From Pseudomonas sp. ABC1 (GTDB lineage: Bacteria > Pseudomonadota > Gammaproteobacteria > Pseudomonadales > Pseudomonadaceae), in contig NZ_CP058349.1 in assembly GCF_013395055.1 (NCBI RefSeq), positions 2,354,001 through 2,418,000 of the forward strand: a stretch of DNA of 64,000 nucleotides, in the 5' to 3' direction. The position numbers and the translations under genes are program-made. Shown piece by piece: positions 33,202 to 42,112 of this stretch. Numbering within the stretch: position 1 is the stretch's first letter; each line of letters starts with the position of its first letter. The notes below the pieces were generated by a model that was given only the letters and a program-made list of their open reading frames with translations, made no database searches and was not told the origin of the DNA.

Positions 33202-33486
33202 ATGCGCGCAATCAAACACCTGATGCTGGCCAGTCTGCTGGCGTGCGTGCCGCTTGCCGGTTTTGCCGAAGAGCCGGTCGGTGGCGACCCTGATGTGACC
33301 ATCCGCCAGGACGGCGACCGTACGGTGGAAGAGTACCGTCTCAACGGCATCCTCTATGCGGTGAAGATCACGCCGAAGAACGGCAAGCCCTACTTCCTGG
33401 TACGGGCCGATGGCAACGATGGCAACTTCGTGCGTGCCGACCAGCCGGACATGCTGATCCCGTCCTGGAAAATCTTCAGCTGGTAA
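33202..33486 (+). CDS. DUF2782 domain-containing exported protein
   Basis: A 94-residue protein with a signal peptide (MRAIKHLMLASLLACVPLAGFA). The mature part PDVTIRQDGDRTVEEYRLNGILYAVKITPKNGKPYFLVRADGN matches DUF2782, a small periplasmic family of unknown function found next to polA and thrB in Pseudomonas. It is divergent from polA (73 bp) and 6 bp before thrB, so probably co-transcribed with thrB. A TAGAAT hexamer at 33162-33167 may be its -10. Confidence 0.88.
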   Translation: MRAIKHLMLASLLACVPLAGFAEEPVGGDPDVTIRQDGDRTVEEYRLNGILYAVKITPKNGKPYFLVRADGNDGNFVRADQPDMLIPSWKIFSW

Positions 33487-33492
33487 GCGCCG

Positions 33493-34443
33493 GTGTCGGT
33501 CTTCACCTCGCTGGAGCGCACGCAGCTGGAGGCGTTCCTCGCGCCTTACGGGCTGGGGCGGCTGCGTGATTTCCAGGGCATTGCCGCTGGCACCGAGAAC
33601 AGCAACTTCTTCGTCAGCCTGGAACGGGGCGAGTTCGTCCTGACCCTGGTCGAACGGGGCGAGCAGGGCGACCTGCCCTTCGTCATCGACCTGCTGGACG
33701 TGCTGCAGGCCGCCGGGCTGGCGGTGCCCTACGTCTTGCGCGATGCCGATGGCAACGCCCTGCGCCAACTGGCGGGCAAGCCGGCGTTGCTGCAGCCGCG
33801 CCTGCCGGGGCGGCATGTCGACGTCGCCAATCCACACCACTGCCAGGAAGTCGGCCACTGGCTGGCGCGTATGCACCTGGCCAGTCGTGGTCCGTTGATC
33901 GAACACCCGAGTGACCGTGACCTGGGTTGGCTGTTGGCACAAGGTGCCTTGCAGGTGGCGCATTTGCCCGCCGGGCCGCGCCTTCTGCTGGAAGCTGTGC
34001 TGGAAGAAGCCACCGCACTGCGCCTGCGTATCGAGGCGCTGCCCAAGGCCAACCTGCATGCCGACCTGTTCCGCGACAACGTGCTGTTCGAAGGTCCGCA
34101 TCTGGCCGGGGTGATCGACTTCTACAACGCCTGTTCTGGCCCGATGCTCTACGACCTGGCCATCACCGTGAACGACTGGTGCTCCCACGCCGATGGCAAG
34201 CTGGATGAAGCGCGGAGCAAGGCGCTGTTGAGCGCCTATGCGGCGCTGCGCCCGTTCACGCTGGCCGAAGCCGAGTTGTGGCCAGCCATGCTGCGCATTG
34301 CCTGTGTGCGCTTCTGGCTATCGCGGCTGATCGCCGCCCGCTCGTTCGAAGGGCGCGACGTACTGGTCAAGGACCCGCAGGAGTTCCAGGCAAGGCTTGC
34401 GTCACGCCAGGGCATGGCTCCGTCGCTGCCTTTCGCGTTGTGA
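33493..34443 (+). CDS. thrB: Homoserine kinase (ThrB, aminoglycoside-kinase fold)
   Basis: A 316-residue kinase of the type II (choline/aminoglycoside kinase-like) family, not the GHMP type. MSVFTSLERTQLEAFLAPYGLG opens it. The nucleotide loop is GIAAGTENSNFFV, the catalytic loop NLHADLFRDNVLFEG and the Mg-binding Asp is in GVIDFYNACSG. It phosphorylates homoserine in threonine synthesis. Starts with GTG 33493, 6 bp after the DUF2782 stop. Confidence 0.95.
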   Translation: MSVFTSLERTQLEAFLAPYGLGRLRDFQGIAAGTENSNFFVSLERGEFVLTLVERGEQGDLPFVIDLLDVLQAAGLAVPYVLRDADGNALRQLAGKPALLQPRLPGRHVDVANPHHCQEVGHWLARMHLASRGPLIEHPSDRDLGWLLAQGALQVAHLPAGPRLLLEAVLEEATALRLRIEALPKANLHADLFRDNVLFEGPHLAGVIDFYNACSGPMLYDLAITVNDWCSHADGKLDEARSKALLSAYAALRPFTLAEAELWPAMLRIACVRFWLSRLIAARSFEGRDVLVKDPQEFQARLASRQGMAPSLPFAL

Positions 34444-34628
34444 TCTTATATTTCCAATAGATATATCTATCTAGTTATCTATTCTTTTTAATTCTTTCCG
34501 GCTTCCGGCAGAGTAACTCCTCACAAGGGATCACGCATGCATCGGAGGCCCGTAGTGACTGGCTCCACCACGCCGTTCGCTACCTATGCCGTGCATTTCC
34601 CGCATTGAGACTCTGCTGGAGAAGCACA
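34444..34628. promoter_or_regulatory. AT-rich control region before the TonB receptor/ABC operon
   Basis: A 185-bp spacer. The segment 34444-34500 is markedly AT-rich and contains AATAGAT (34456-34462) inverted as ATCTATT (34477-34483), with an AGATATATCT palindrome inside. It looks like an operator or an activator site for the downstream operon. The regulator is unknown; AT-rich sites of this kind are seen with sulfur-starvation control (CysB), but I cannot assign it. Confidence 0.4.
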
Positions 34629-37037
34629 ATGAACACCGCCAACACCCACTTCAAACCCTCCCTGCTGGCCCTGGCGATAGCGCTCGGGGGCGTCTGGAGC
34701 CTGCCCGCCGACGTGCAGGCCGCCACAGCGGATGGCGCTTCGGCACCGCGCCTGGAGCAGGTGATCGTCACGGGGACTCGCTCGCAGGAGCGCACCGCAT
34801 CTTCGTCGCTGTCGCCCATCGATATCATCAGTGGCGAAAGTCTGAGCAGTAGTGGGGCCGATGACCTGGGTACGGTGTTGGCGCGGCTGGTTCCATCGAT
34901 CAATTTCCCTCGCCCGTCTCTGGTGGACGGTGCTGAGTTCGCCCGTCCCGCTCAACTACGTGGTTTGTCGCCGGATCAAGTGCTGGTGCTGGTCAATGGT
35001 AAGCGCCGCCATACCAGTGCTTTCGTCAACCTGGGTGGTGCCGTCGGTCGTGGCAGTGCCCCTGCCGACCTCAATGGCATTCCTGTCTCAGCTGTCGAGC
35101 GTATCGAAGTGCTGCGCGACGGAGCCTCGGCTCGCTACGGCTCGGATGCGATTGCCGGGGTCATCAACGTGATCCTCAAAAGCGACGCCAGCGGTGGTTC
35201 GGTAGGAGGGAAATACGGCAAATACACCAAGGGTGATGGCGCTCAGCGTCAGTTGAGTGGCAACACCGGGATCGCGCTGGGTGAGTCAGGCTGGCTCAAT
35301 CTGTCGGCCGAAGGCAGCGATAACGACTACACCAATCGTGCCGGTCCGGACTTGCGCAGCAGCACTTCCGGCACTTTCGGCCAACGCACGTTTCGCCAGG
35401 GAGAGCCATCCAGCGAAAATGGCAAACTGTTCCTCAATGGTGCCTATCAGTTTGGAGGGCATGAACTCTACGCTTTTGGTGGTTATCGCAAGACTCGTGG
35501 CGAGTCCGCAGCCTTCTTCCGGCGTGACAATGACGCAGGCAATACCGGTAACGTAGCGGCCATCTACCCGAACGGCTTCCTGCCGCTGATCAAGGGTGAT
35601 CTGCAGGACACTTCGTTTAGCACTGGCCTGCGTGGAGACCTGGCAGGTGACTGGCACTACGACCTGTCTGCCAGCTATGGCCGCAACAAGCACGAAGTCA
35701 GTACCCGTACCCTGAACCGTTCGCTCTGGCTGGATACCGGTTCGACCCCTCTGAGTTTCGACAACGGCACCCTGACCAACGAACAGAAACTGGTCAATCT
35801 GGATATTTCCCGCGATTTCGAGCTGTCCTGGTTGCCTTACCCGCTGTCGGTGGCTTTTGGCGCCGAGTACCTGCACCAAGGCTACGAGATCGAAGCGGGT
35901 GACTGGCAGTCCTACTATGGTTTTGGCGCCTCTGGCCTGTCTGGCTTCCGTGACTCCGACTCTGGTGACTGGACACGGCATAACCTGGCCCAGTACCTGG
36001 ACCTGGAGACCAACCTGACCGATCGTTTCGGCGTGTCTTTCGCCTTGCGCCGCGAGGACTACAGTGACTTCGGCTCCAACCTCAGTGGCGCCCTGGCCGG
36101 TCGCTTCGACTTCACGCCACGGGTGGCGCTGCGCGGCAGCATCTCCACCGGTTTCCGGGCGCCATCCCTGGCCCAGCAGCATTTCACCAATACCTCCACG
36201 CAATTGATCAATGGCCAGATCGTCGATGCGGGAACCCTGCCGGTGGATAACGCGGCGGCGCGCCTGCTTGGCGCCAAGGACCTGGAAGCCGAGAAGTCGC
36301 GCAACTACAGCCTGGGCCTGGTGTTGCGCCCACTGGATGATTTGCAGATCAGTGCTGACGTCTACCGTATCGATGTGCGTGATCGCATCACCCTGTCTTC
36401 CAATCTTTCGCTCAACAGTGCGGCACAGGCCTACCTGGCCAACAATGGCATCACGAATGCCAACTATGGCAGCGTGCGTTACTTCACCAACGCTGCTGAC
36501 ACCCGCACCACTGGTCTCGACCTTGTGGCCAGTTACCGCTACCAGTTCGACAACGGTGTGCGCTGGAACAGCACCCTTGGCTACAACTACACCCACACCA
36601 AAGTGACCGATACCCAGCAGGCCCCGGCCATCCTGGGCACGTTGGGGTTATCCAGCACCTCGCTGGTGGAGCGCCGGGAGAGACTGGGGCTGCTGGGTGA
36701 TACCACTCCCGAGCACAAGCTGACCTTCGGTAACGATCTGCGTATCGGTGATTGGACGGTGCGCAGCAATCTGGTGCGCTACGGCGAGTTCACCAGCTAC
36801 CAGAACGTCACAAGCAACCGCGACCAGACGTTTTCCGCGACCTGGATACTGGACCTGGCGCTGGACTACAGCGTTGGCAACTGGTTGTTCACCGTAGGTG
36901 GCGACAACGTCACCGACCAGTACCCGGAAAAGCTCTATCAGGAGAACAGCTCCGGCAGCAACCTCAAGTACAGCACCTTCTCCCCCTACGGCTACAGCGG
37001 CGCCTTCTACTACGGCAAGGTCAGCTACAGCTGGTGA
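34629..37037 (+). CDS. TonB-dependent receptor
   Basis: An 802-residue outer-membrane receptor with a signal peptide (HFKPSLLALAIALGGVWSLPADVQA). There is no STN domain, so no surface signalling. A TonB-box-like LEQVIVTG sits at the mature N-terminus. The plug includes LRGLSPDQVLVLVNGKRRHTSAF and ERIEVLRDGASARYGSDAIAGVINVIL. The barrel ends GAFYYGKVSYSW (terminal aromatic). The next gene, a gamma-glutamylcyclotransferase, follows after 27 bp, and five ABC transporter genes follow that. Substrate is likely what the ABC system carries. Base composition seems a little less GC-rich than its neighbours. Confidence 0.92.
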   Translation: MNTANTHFKPSLLALAIALGGVWSLPADVQAATADGASAPRLEQVIVTGTRSQERTASSSLSPIDIISGESLSSSGADDLGTVLARLVPSINFPRPSLVDGAEFARPAQLRGLSPDQVLVLVNGKRRHTSAFVNLGGAVGRGSAPADLNGIPVSAVERIEVLRDGASARYGSDAIAGVINVILKSDASGGSVGGKYGKYTKGDGAQRQLSGNTGIALGESGWLNLSAEGSDNDYTNRAGPDLRSSTSGTFGQRTFRQGEPSSENGKLFLNGAYQFGGHELYAFGGYRKTRGESAAFFRRDNDAGNTGNVAAIYPNGFLPLIKGDLQDTSFSTGLRGDLAGDWHYDLSASYGRNKHEVSTRTLNRSLWLDTGSTPLSFDNGTLTNEQKLVNLDISRDFELSWLPYPLSVAFGAEYLHQGYEIEAGDWQSYYGFGASGLSGFRDSDSGDWTRHNLAQYLDLETNLTDRFGVSFALRREDYSDFGSNLSGALAGRFDFTPRVALRGSISTGFRAPSLAQQHFTNTSTQLINGQIVDAGTLPVDNAAARLLGAKDLEAEKSRNYSLGLVLRPLDDLQISADVYRIDVRDRITLSSNLSLNSAAQAYLANNGITNANYGSVRYFTNAADTRTTGLDLVASYRYQFDNGVRWNSTLGYNYTHTKVTDTQQAPAILGTLGLSSTSLVERRERLGLLGDTTPEHKLTFGNDLRIGDWTVRSNLVRYGEFTSYQNVTSNRDQTFSATWILDLALDYSVGNWLFTVGGDNVTDQYPEKLYQENSSGSNLKYSTFSPYGYSGAFYYGKVSYSW

Positions 37038-37064
37038 TCCACCTGAACAGGCAGTGACAGGACC

Positions 37065-37691
37065 ATGAACCAGGCCATCTCCCCCTTCGACTACCCGACT
37101 CCAGTGCCCAGCCCCCGGCTCAGCGCCGAGCAGATGCGGGTGTCGATGGAGGAGATGCGCCAGCAGTGCGGCGACCGGCCATTCTGGTTGTTCGCCTACG
37201 GTTCGCTGATCTGGCGTCCCGAATGCCCGTCGCTGGAAGTACGCCGCGCGCGTCTGCATGGCTACCACCGGGGGCTCTACCTGTGGTCGCACAGCCATCG
37301 CGGCACGCCGGAGCAGCCGGGGCTGGTGTTCGGCCTGGACCGGGGCGGCTCCTGCAACGGTTTCGCTTACCGGCTGGCCGAGGATGGCCTGGACTGCCAC
37401 CTGCAGGCCTTGTGGCAGCGGGAAATGCCGGATGCGTCCTACCAGCCGAAATGGTTAAACTGCCGGCTCGACGATGGCAGCCAGGTCAATGCCCTGGCCT
37501 TTGTCCTGCGGCGGCAGACGCCCAGCTTCGCTGGCAACCTGCCCGATCCGGTGTTGCGCCAGGTGCTGGCCAATGCCCGCGGACACTTCGGTTCGACGCG
37601 AGATTATGTCGAGCAGACAGCGAGCGCCTTGCGCCGTCATGCGATGCCCGACCGCCGCCTGGAGGCGACCCTGGCCCGCTGCTGCTCCTGA
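37065..37691 (+). CDS. Gamma-glutamylcyclotransferase (ChaC family)
   Basis: A 208-residue cytoplasmic enzyme. The substrate loop FWLFAYGSLIWRPE (about residues 41-54) is the ChaC hallmark. RARLHGYHRGLYLWSHSHRGTPEQPGLVFGLD follows, and the catalytic Glu is expected in LWQREMPDASYQPKW. ChaC enzymes split glutathione into 5-oxoproline and Cys-Gly. The gene sits between a TonB receptor and a peptide ABC transporter, its stop overlapping the next start (TGATG). This suggests processing of an imported gamma-glutamyl compound (inference). Confidence 0.9.
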   Translation: MNQAISPFDYPTPVPSPRLSAEQMRVSMEEMRQQCGDRPFWLFAYGSLIWRPECPSLEVRRARLHGYHRGLYLWSHSHRGTPEQPGLVFGLDRGGSCNGFAYRLAEDGLDCHLQALWQREMPDASYQPKWLNCRLDDGSQVNALAFVLRRQTPSFAGNLPDPVLRQVLANARGHFGSTRDYVEQTASALRRHAMPDRRLEATLARCCS

Positions 37692-39367
37692 TGAGAGCGA
37701 AAACAATGATCGCAAGACTCTCGGGGCTCGTGCGCGGGCTGTCGCCCAGACGGGCATTGCGCACGCCGCTGGCGCTGGGTTTCGGCCTGGGGCTGGCCGC
37801 CTGTGGCGGTTCGCTGGGCACGCCGGACAATGTGCTGGTGATCGCCTGGAACATCGACTCGATCAACACCTTCGACCCTGCACGCAGCAGCGACATCGTC
37901 TCCAACGAGGTGGTCGCCAACCTCTGCGATACCCTGGTGATTCCCGATCCCGCCGACGCCACACGGTTGCTGCCGGGGCTGGCCGAGCGCTGGGAGCAGT
38001 CCGACGACCGGCGCCGGCTGACCTTTCACCTGCGTCCCGACCTGCGCTTCGCCGATGGCCGGTTGGCCACTGCCGAAGACCTGGCCTGGTCGATCCGTCG
38101 CAACCTGCAACTGAACATGGCCGGCGCCAACGCGCTGCGCGAATACGGCTTCCGCCTGGAGGACGCCGAGCAGCGCATCCGCGCGGTCGACGAGCGCACC
38201 CTGGTGCTTGAGCTGGACCGTCCCTACCCGCAGTCGGTGATCATGCAGGCCATCGGCGCCCACCGCCTGTCCAGCCTGCTGGATCGGCAGACGCTGCTGG
38301 CTCACCAGCAGGACGGCGACCTCGGCAACCGCTGGCTCGGGCGCAACAGCGCCTGCGTCGGTCCGTACCGCCTGCGCGAGTGGAATGCTGGCGAAGTGGC
38401 CGTGCTGGAGCGCAACCCCGGACACTGGCGCGAGGCGCGGCTGGAGCGTGTGATCCTGCGCCACGTCGCCGAGTCGGCGACCCAGCGCCTGTTGCTGGAG
38501 CGTGGCGACGTCGATGTGGCGCGCAACCTCAACGCCGAGGACCTGGGCGCGCTGGAAGGCAATCCGCAGGTGCGTATCGAGGCGGTGGAGCGGCCGCAGA
38601 TCTACTTCCTCGATATCAATAACGACCACCCGATCCTCGGCAACGCCAAGGTGCGGCTGGCGCTGCGCTACCTGTTCGACTACCAGGCGCTGGCCGATTC
38701 GGTGATGCGCTACAACGGCGTACCGCGCGCCAGCTTCGTGCCGCTGGGTTCCTTCGGCGCACTGGACGCGGAGCAGGGCCAGCCGTTCCGGCTCGACCTG
38801 GACAAGGCCCGGCAACTGCTGGCCGAGGCCGGTCATGGCGATGGCTTCGAGCTGAGGTTGCTGTACGGCACGCCGCTGTACTCGGCGCCCATCGCCCAGC
38901 ACCTGCAACACAACGCCGCGCAGCTCGGGATCAAGCTGAGCCTGGAGCGCATGACCAACGGCCAGTTGTTCACGCGCATCTTCGCCAACCAGTTCGAACT
39001 GAGCCTGCACAGCCTCGACAGCAATATTCCTGACGCCCACGGCATGGCTTCGCGGCTGGTGTTCAACCCCGACCCGACGCCGCGCAAGGCCACCGGTGCG
39101 ATGCCGACGGTGTTCGCCAGCTACTACTCCGCCGAAGCCAACCGCGAGGTCGAGGCGGCTCTGCTGGAACCGGACGAGGCGAAGCGCATCGAACGCTACC
39201 AGCGCCTGCAACGCCAGCAGATGCAGGAAGGCCCGTTCGCCTACCTGTTCCAGCTCAACCAGGTGGCGGCCCTGCACCAGCGCCTGCTGGACTGGCGCTG
39301 GAACGGTTCGCGCACCTATTACGCCGATGTCGACAAACGCGCCCAGGGCACTGGAGGCGACCAATGA
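37691..39367 (+). CDS. ABC transporter peptide-type substrate-binding lipoprotein
   Basis: A 558-residue family-5 (DppA/OppA-like) binding protein. The lipobox is LAACGG with lipidation at Cys38, so it is membrane-anchored. Family motifs: INTFDPARSSDIVSNEVVANLCDTLV at the start, GLAERWEQSDDRRRLTFHLRPDLRFADG, and KVRLALRYLFDYQAL. I use ATG 37691, which overlaps the ChaC stop; ATG 37706 is also possible. A longer frame to 37166 is a shadow over chaC. The permease gene overlaps its end by 4 bp. Confidence 0.92.
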   Translation: MRAKTMIARLSGLVRGLSPRRALRTPLALGFGLGLAACGGSLGTPDNVLVIAWNIDSINTFDPARSSDIVSNEVVANLCDTLVIPDPADATRLLPGLAERWEQSDDRRRLTFHLRPDLRFADGRLATAEDLAWSIRRNLQLNMAGANALREYGFRLEDAEQRIRAVDERTLVLELDRPYPQSVIMQAIGAHRLSSLLDRQTLLAHQQDGDLGNRWLGRNSACVGPYRLREWNAGEVAVLERNPGHWREARLERVILRHVAESATQRLLLERGDVDVARNLNAEDLGALEGNPQVRIEAVERPQIYFLDINNDHPILGNAKVRLALRYLFDYQALADSVMRYNGVPRASFVPLGSFGALDAEQGQPFRLDLDKARQLLAEAGHGDGFELRLLYGTPLYSAPIAQHLQHNAAQLGIKLSLERMTNGQLFTRIFANQFELSLHSLDSNIPDAHGMASRLVFNPDPTPRKATGAMPTVFASYYSAEANREVEAALLEPDEAKRIERYQRLQRQQMQEGPFAYLFQLNQVAALHQRLLDWRWNGSRTYYADVDKRAQGTGGDQ

Positions 39368-40377
39368 AACTGCGCAGCCTGGCCAGCGGCCTGCTGTCCA
39401 TCGCCGTCACCCTGCTCGGCCTGGCGGCGCTGACCTTCTGCATCGGCCGCCTGCTGCCGATCGACCCGGTGCTGGCGGTGCTCGGTGAAAGCGCCTCTCC
39501 GGAGGCCTACGCTGCGCTGCACAGCCAGCTCGGCCTGGACCGCTCGCTGCCGGTGCAGTTCGGCCATTACCTGCTGGACCTGCTGCGGCTGGACTTCGGC
39601 AACTCGCTGGTGTCCGGCCAGCCGGTGCTGAGCGATATCGCCCGGGTGTTCCCGGCCACCCTGGAGCTGGCCACGGTGGCGATGCTGATCGGCACCGGCC
39701 TGGGCATTCCCCTCGGTGTGCTGGCGGCGGCCAAGCGCAACGGCCCGCTCGACCACGCCGTGCGTATCGTCGGCCTGTTGTGCTACTCGGCGCCGGGCTT
39801 CTGGCTCGGGCTGATGGCACTGGCGCTGTTCTACGCCGCCCTCGGCTGGGTCGGCGGGCCGGGCCGGCTGGATTTCGCCTACCAGTGGAACTACGAAAAC
39901 GTCACCGGCTTCGTGCTGCTGGACGCGCTCTGGCAGGGTGAGTGGCAAGTCTGGCGCAATGCCTGGGCGCATCTGGTGCTGCCGGCGTCGATCCTCGGCC
40001 TGGGCGCCTTCGCCTATATCAGCCGCATGACCCGCAGCTTCATGCTGGAGCAGTTGCAGCAGGAATACATCGTCACCGCGCGGGTCAAGGGGCTGTCCTG
40101 GACACGCACCCTGTGGCTGCACGCCTTCCCCAATATCGCCGTGCAGGTGATCACGGTGGTGGCGCTGTCCTATGCCTTCCTGCTGGAAGGCGCGGTGCTG
40201 ATCGAGACGGTATTCGCCTGGCCCGGTTTCGGCCGCTACATGACCAATGCACTGATGGCCGGCGACATGAATGCGGTGGTGGGTTGCACGCTGCTGGTGG
40301 GGGTGATCTTCGTCGCCCTCAACCAGCTGTGCGACTGGCTCTACCAATTGCTGGACCCGCGTTCGCGGGCACATTGA
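39364..40377 (+). CDS. Peptide-type ABC transporter permease (DppB-like)
   Basis: A 337-residue inner-membrane permease with about six helices. LRSLASGLLSIAVTLLGLAALTFCIGRLLPIDPV is the typical DppB/GsiC N-terminus. The cytoplasmic EAA loop is EYIVTARVKGLSWTRTLWLHAFPNI. DppC-like and two ATPase genes follow. The operon is complete for a di/oligopeptide, nickel or glutathione-type importer. Confidence 0.93.
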   Translation: MKLRSLASGLLSIAVTLLGLAALTFCIGRLLPIDPVLAVLGESASPEAYAALHSQLGLDRSLPVQFGHYLLDLLRLDFGNSLVSGQPVLSDIARVFPATLELATVAMLIGTGLGIPLGVLAAAKRNGPLDHAVRIVGLLCYSAPGFWLGLMALALFYAALGWVGGPGRLDFAYQWNYENVTGFVLLDALWQGEWQVWRNAWAHLVLPASILGLGAFAYISRMTRSFMLEQLQQEYIVTARVKGLSWTRTLWLHAFPNIAVQVITVVALSYAFLLEGAVLIETVFAWPGFGRYMTNALMAGDMNAVVGCTLLVGVIFVALNQLCDWLYQLLDPRSRAH

Positions 40378-40386
40378 GAAACGCGC

Positions 40387-41265
40387 ATGGCATCCGAGTC
40401 GATTGCACACTCCATCTGGCAGGCACGCCGCCGCCAGGCCGCCCTGGGGCTGCGGCGCTTTGCCGGCAACCGGTCGGCGTTGGCCGGCTCGCTGATCCTG
40501 CTGGCGCTGTTGCTGGTGGCGCTGCTGGCGCCCTGGCTGGCACCGGGCGACTACAACGCCCAGGACCTCGGCCGCACCCTGCAGGCGCCCTCGGCGCACT
40601 ACTGGCTGGGTACCGACGAACTGGGGCGGGACATCCTCGCGCGGCTGATCCACGGCACCCGGCTGACGCTCTACATTGCCGTGCTCTGCGCGCTGATCGT
40701 GGCACCGGTCGGTTTGCTGATCGGGGTTGCCGCCGGTTATTTCGGCGGCTGGACCGACCGTGTGCTGATGCGCGTGGTCGACGTGTTCCTGGCCTTCCCC
40801 GGACTGATCCTGGCACTGGCGTTTTCCGCCGCGCTGGGGGCGGGCATCGAGAACGCGGTGCTGGCCATCTCCCTTGCCGCCTGGCCGCCTATCGCCCGTC
40901 TGGCGCGGGCGGAAACCCTGAGCATCCGCAAGGCCGACTACATTGCCGCGGCGCGGCTGCTTGGCGCTTCGCACCTGCGGCTGATCGTCCGCCATATCGT
41001 GCCGATGTGCCTGCCGTCGGTGGTGGTGCGGGTGACGCTGAACATGGCGGCGATCATCCTCGCCGCCGCTGGCCTGGGTTTCCTCGGCCTCGGCGCGCAG
41101 CCGCCCAGCCCGGAATGGGGGGCGATGCTCGCCAGTGGCCGCGAATACGGCCTGACCGCCTGGTGGGTGGCGGCCGCACCGGGCTGCGCGATCCTCTTCG
41201 CCAGCCTCGCCTTCAACCTGTTCGGCGACGGTTTGCGCGACGCCCTGGACCCACGCCATGACTGA
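40387..41265 (+). CDS. Peptide-type ABC transporter permease (DppC-like)
   Basis: A 292-residue permease: FAGNRSALAGSLILLALLLVALLAPWLAP at the N-terminus, WLGTDELGRDILARLIHGTRLTL, and the EAA loop SIRKADYIAAARLLGASHLRLIVRHIVP. Pairs with the DppB-like protein. Its end overlaps the next ATPase gene by 8 bp. Confidence 0.93.
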   Translation: MASESIAHSIWQARRRQAALGLRRFAGNRSALAGSLILLALLLVALLAPWLAPGDYNAQDLGRTLQAPSAHYWLGTDELGRDILARLIHGTRLTLYIAVLCALIVAPVGLLIGVAAGYFGGWTDRVLMRVVDVFLAFPGLILALAFSAALGAGIENAVLAISLAAWPPIARLARAETLSIRKADYIAAARLLGASHLRLIVRHIVPMCLPSVVVRVTLNMAAIILAAAGLGFLGLGAQPPSPEWGAMLASGREYGLTAWWVAAAPGCAILFASLAFNLFGDGLRDALDPRHD

Positions 41266-42112
41266 GCTGCTCGACGTACAGGACCTGAACATCCATTTCA
41301 GCGGTGCGCGTGGCATCAATCACGCAGTGCGCGGTGTCAGCTTCCAACTGGCGCGCGGCGAGAAGCTCGGCATCGTCGGCGAGTCCGGCTCGGGCAAGTC
41401 GCAGACCGCCCGCGCCCTGCTGAAGATCACCGCCCGTGGCGGCTCGGTCAGCGCCAGGCGGCTGGACTTCGCCGGCACCGACCTGCTGGCCGCCAGCGAA
41501 CGGCAGATGCAGGCGATTCGTGGGCGGCGTATCTCGATGATCCTGCAGGACCCGAAATTCTCCCTCAACCCGCTGATGCGCGTCGGCGAGCAGATCGCCG
41601 AGACCTGGCGCCTGCACCATCCCCAGGCCAGGGGCGAGGCGCGCCAGCGTAGCCTGGCGATGCTGGAGGCGGTGCATATCCGCGACCCCGAGCGGGTCTA
41701 CCGGCTGTACCCGCATGAAGTCTCCGGCGGCATGGGGCAGCGCATCATGATCGCCATGATGCTGATCACCGAACCGGAGCTGATCATCGCCGACGAGCCG
41801 ACCTCGGCGCTGGATGTCACCGTACGCCGGCAGATCCTGAGCATCCTCGATGAACTGCTGCAACGCCAGGGCTCCAGCCTGCTGCTGATCAGTCACGACC
41901 TCGATCTGGTGGCGGGGTTCTGCGACCGCATCCTGGTGATGTACGCCGGGCGCGTGGTCGAGCAGTTGCCAGCCAGCCAGTTGCACCAGGCGCGTCATCC
42001 CTATACCCGCGCCCTGCTGGCCAGTCGCCCGAGCCTGGAACATCCGCAGGACCTGCTGCCAGTGCCGCAGCGCACGCCGCAGTGGCTGTTGCCGCTGGAG
42101 GAACAGCCATGA
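41258..42112 (+). CDS. Peptide-type ABC transporter ATPase (DppD-like)
   Basis: A 284-residue ATPase. Walker A GESGSGKSQ (note Ser-Gln after Lys instead of Ser-Thr, common in this subfamily), signature VSGGMGQRIMIAMML, Walker B LIIADEPTSALDVT, switch His in LISHDLDL. The C-terminus HPYTRALLASRP is the oligopeptide/nickel-specific tail. Overlaps the partner ATPase gene by 4 bp. Confidence 0.93.
   Translation: MTELLDVQDLNIHFSGARGINHAVRGVSFQLARGEKLGIVGESGSGKSQTARALLKITARGGSVSARRLDFAGTDLLAASERQMQAIRGRRISMILQDPKFSLNPLMRVGEQIAETWRLHHPQARGEARQRSLAMLEAVHIRDPERVYRLYPHEVSGGMGQRIMIAMMLITEPELIIADEPTSALDVTVRRQILSILDELLQRQGSSLLLISHDLDLVAGFCDRILVMYAGRVVEQLPASQLHQARHPYTRALLASRPSLEHPQDLLPVPQRTPQWLLPLEEQP

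Noticed and set aside
37166..37690. N-terminal extension of the peptide-binding lipoprotein
   Set aside because: The in-frame extension overlaps the whole cyclotransferase gene and would bury the lipobox. The lipoprotein start at 37691 is used.
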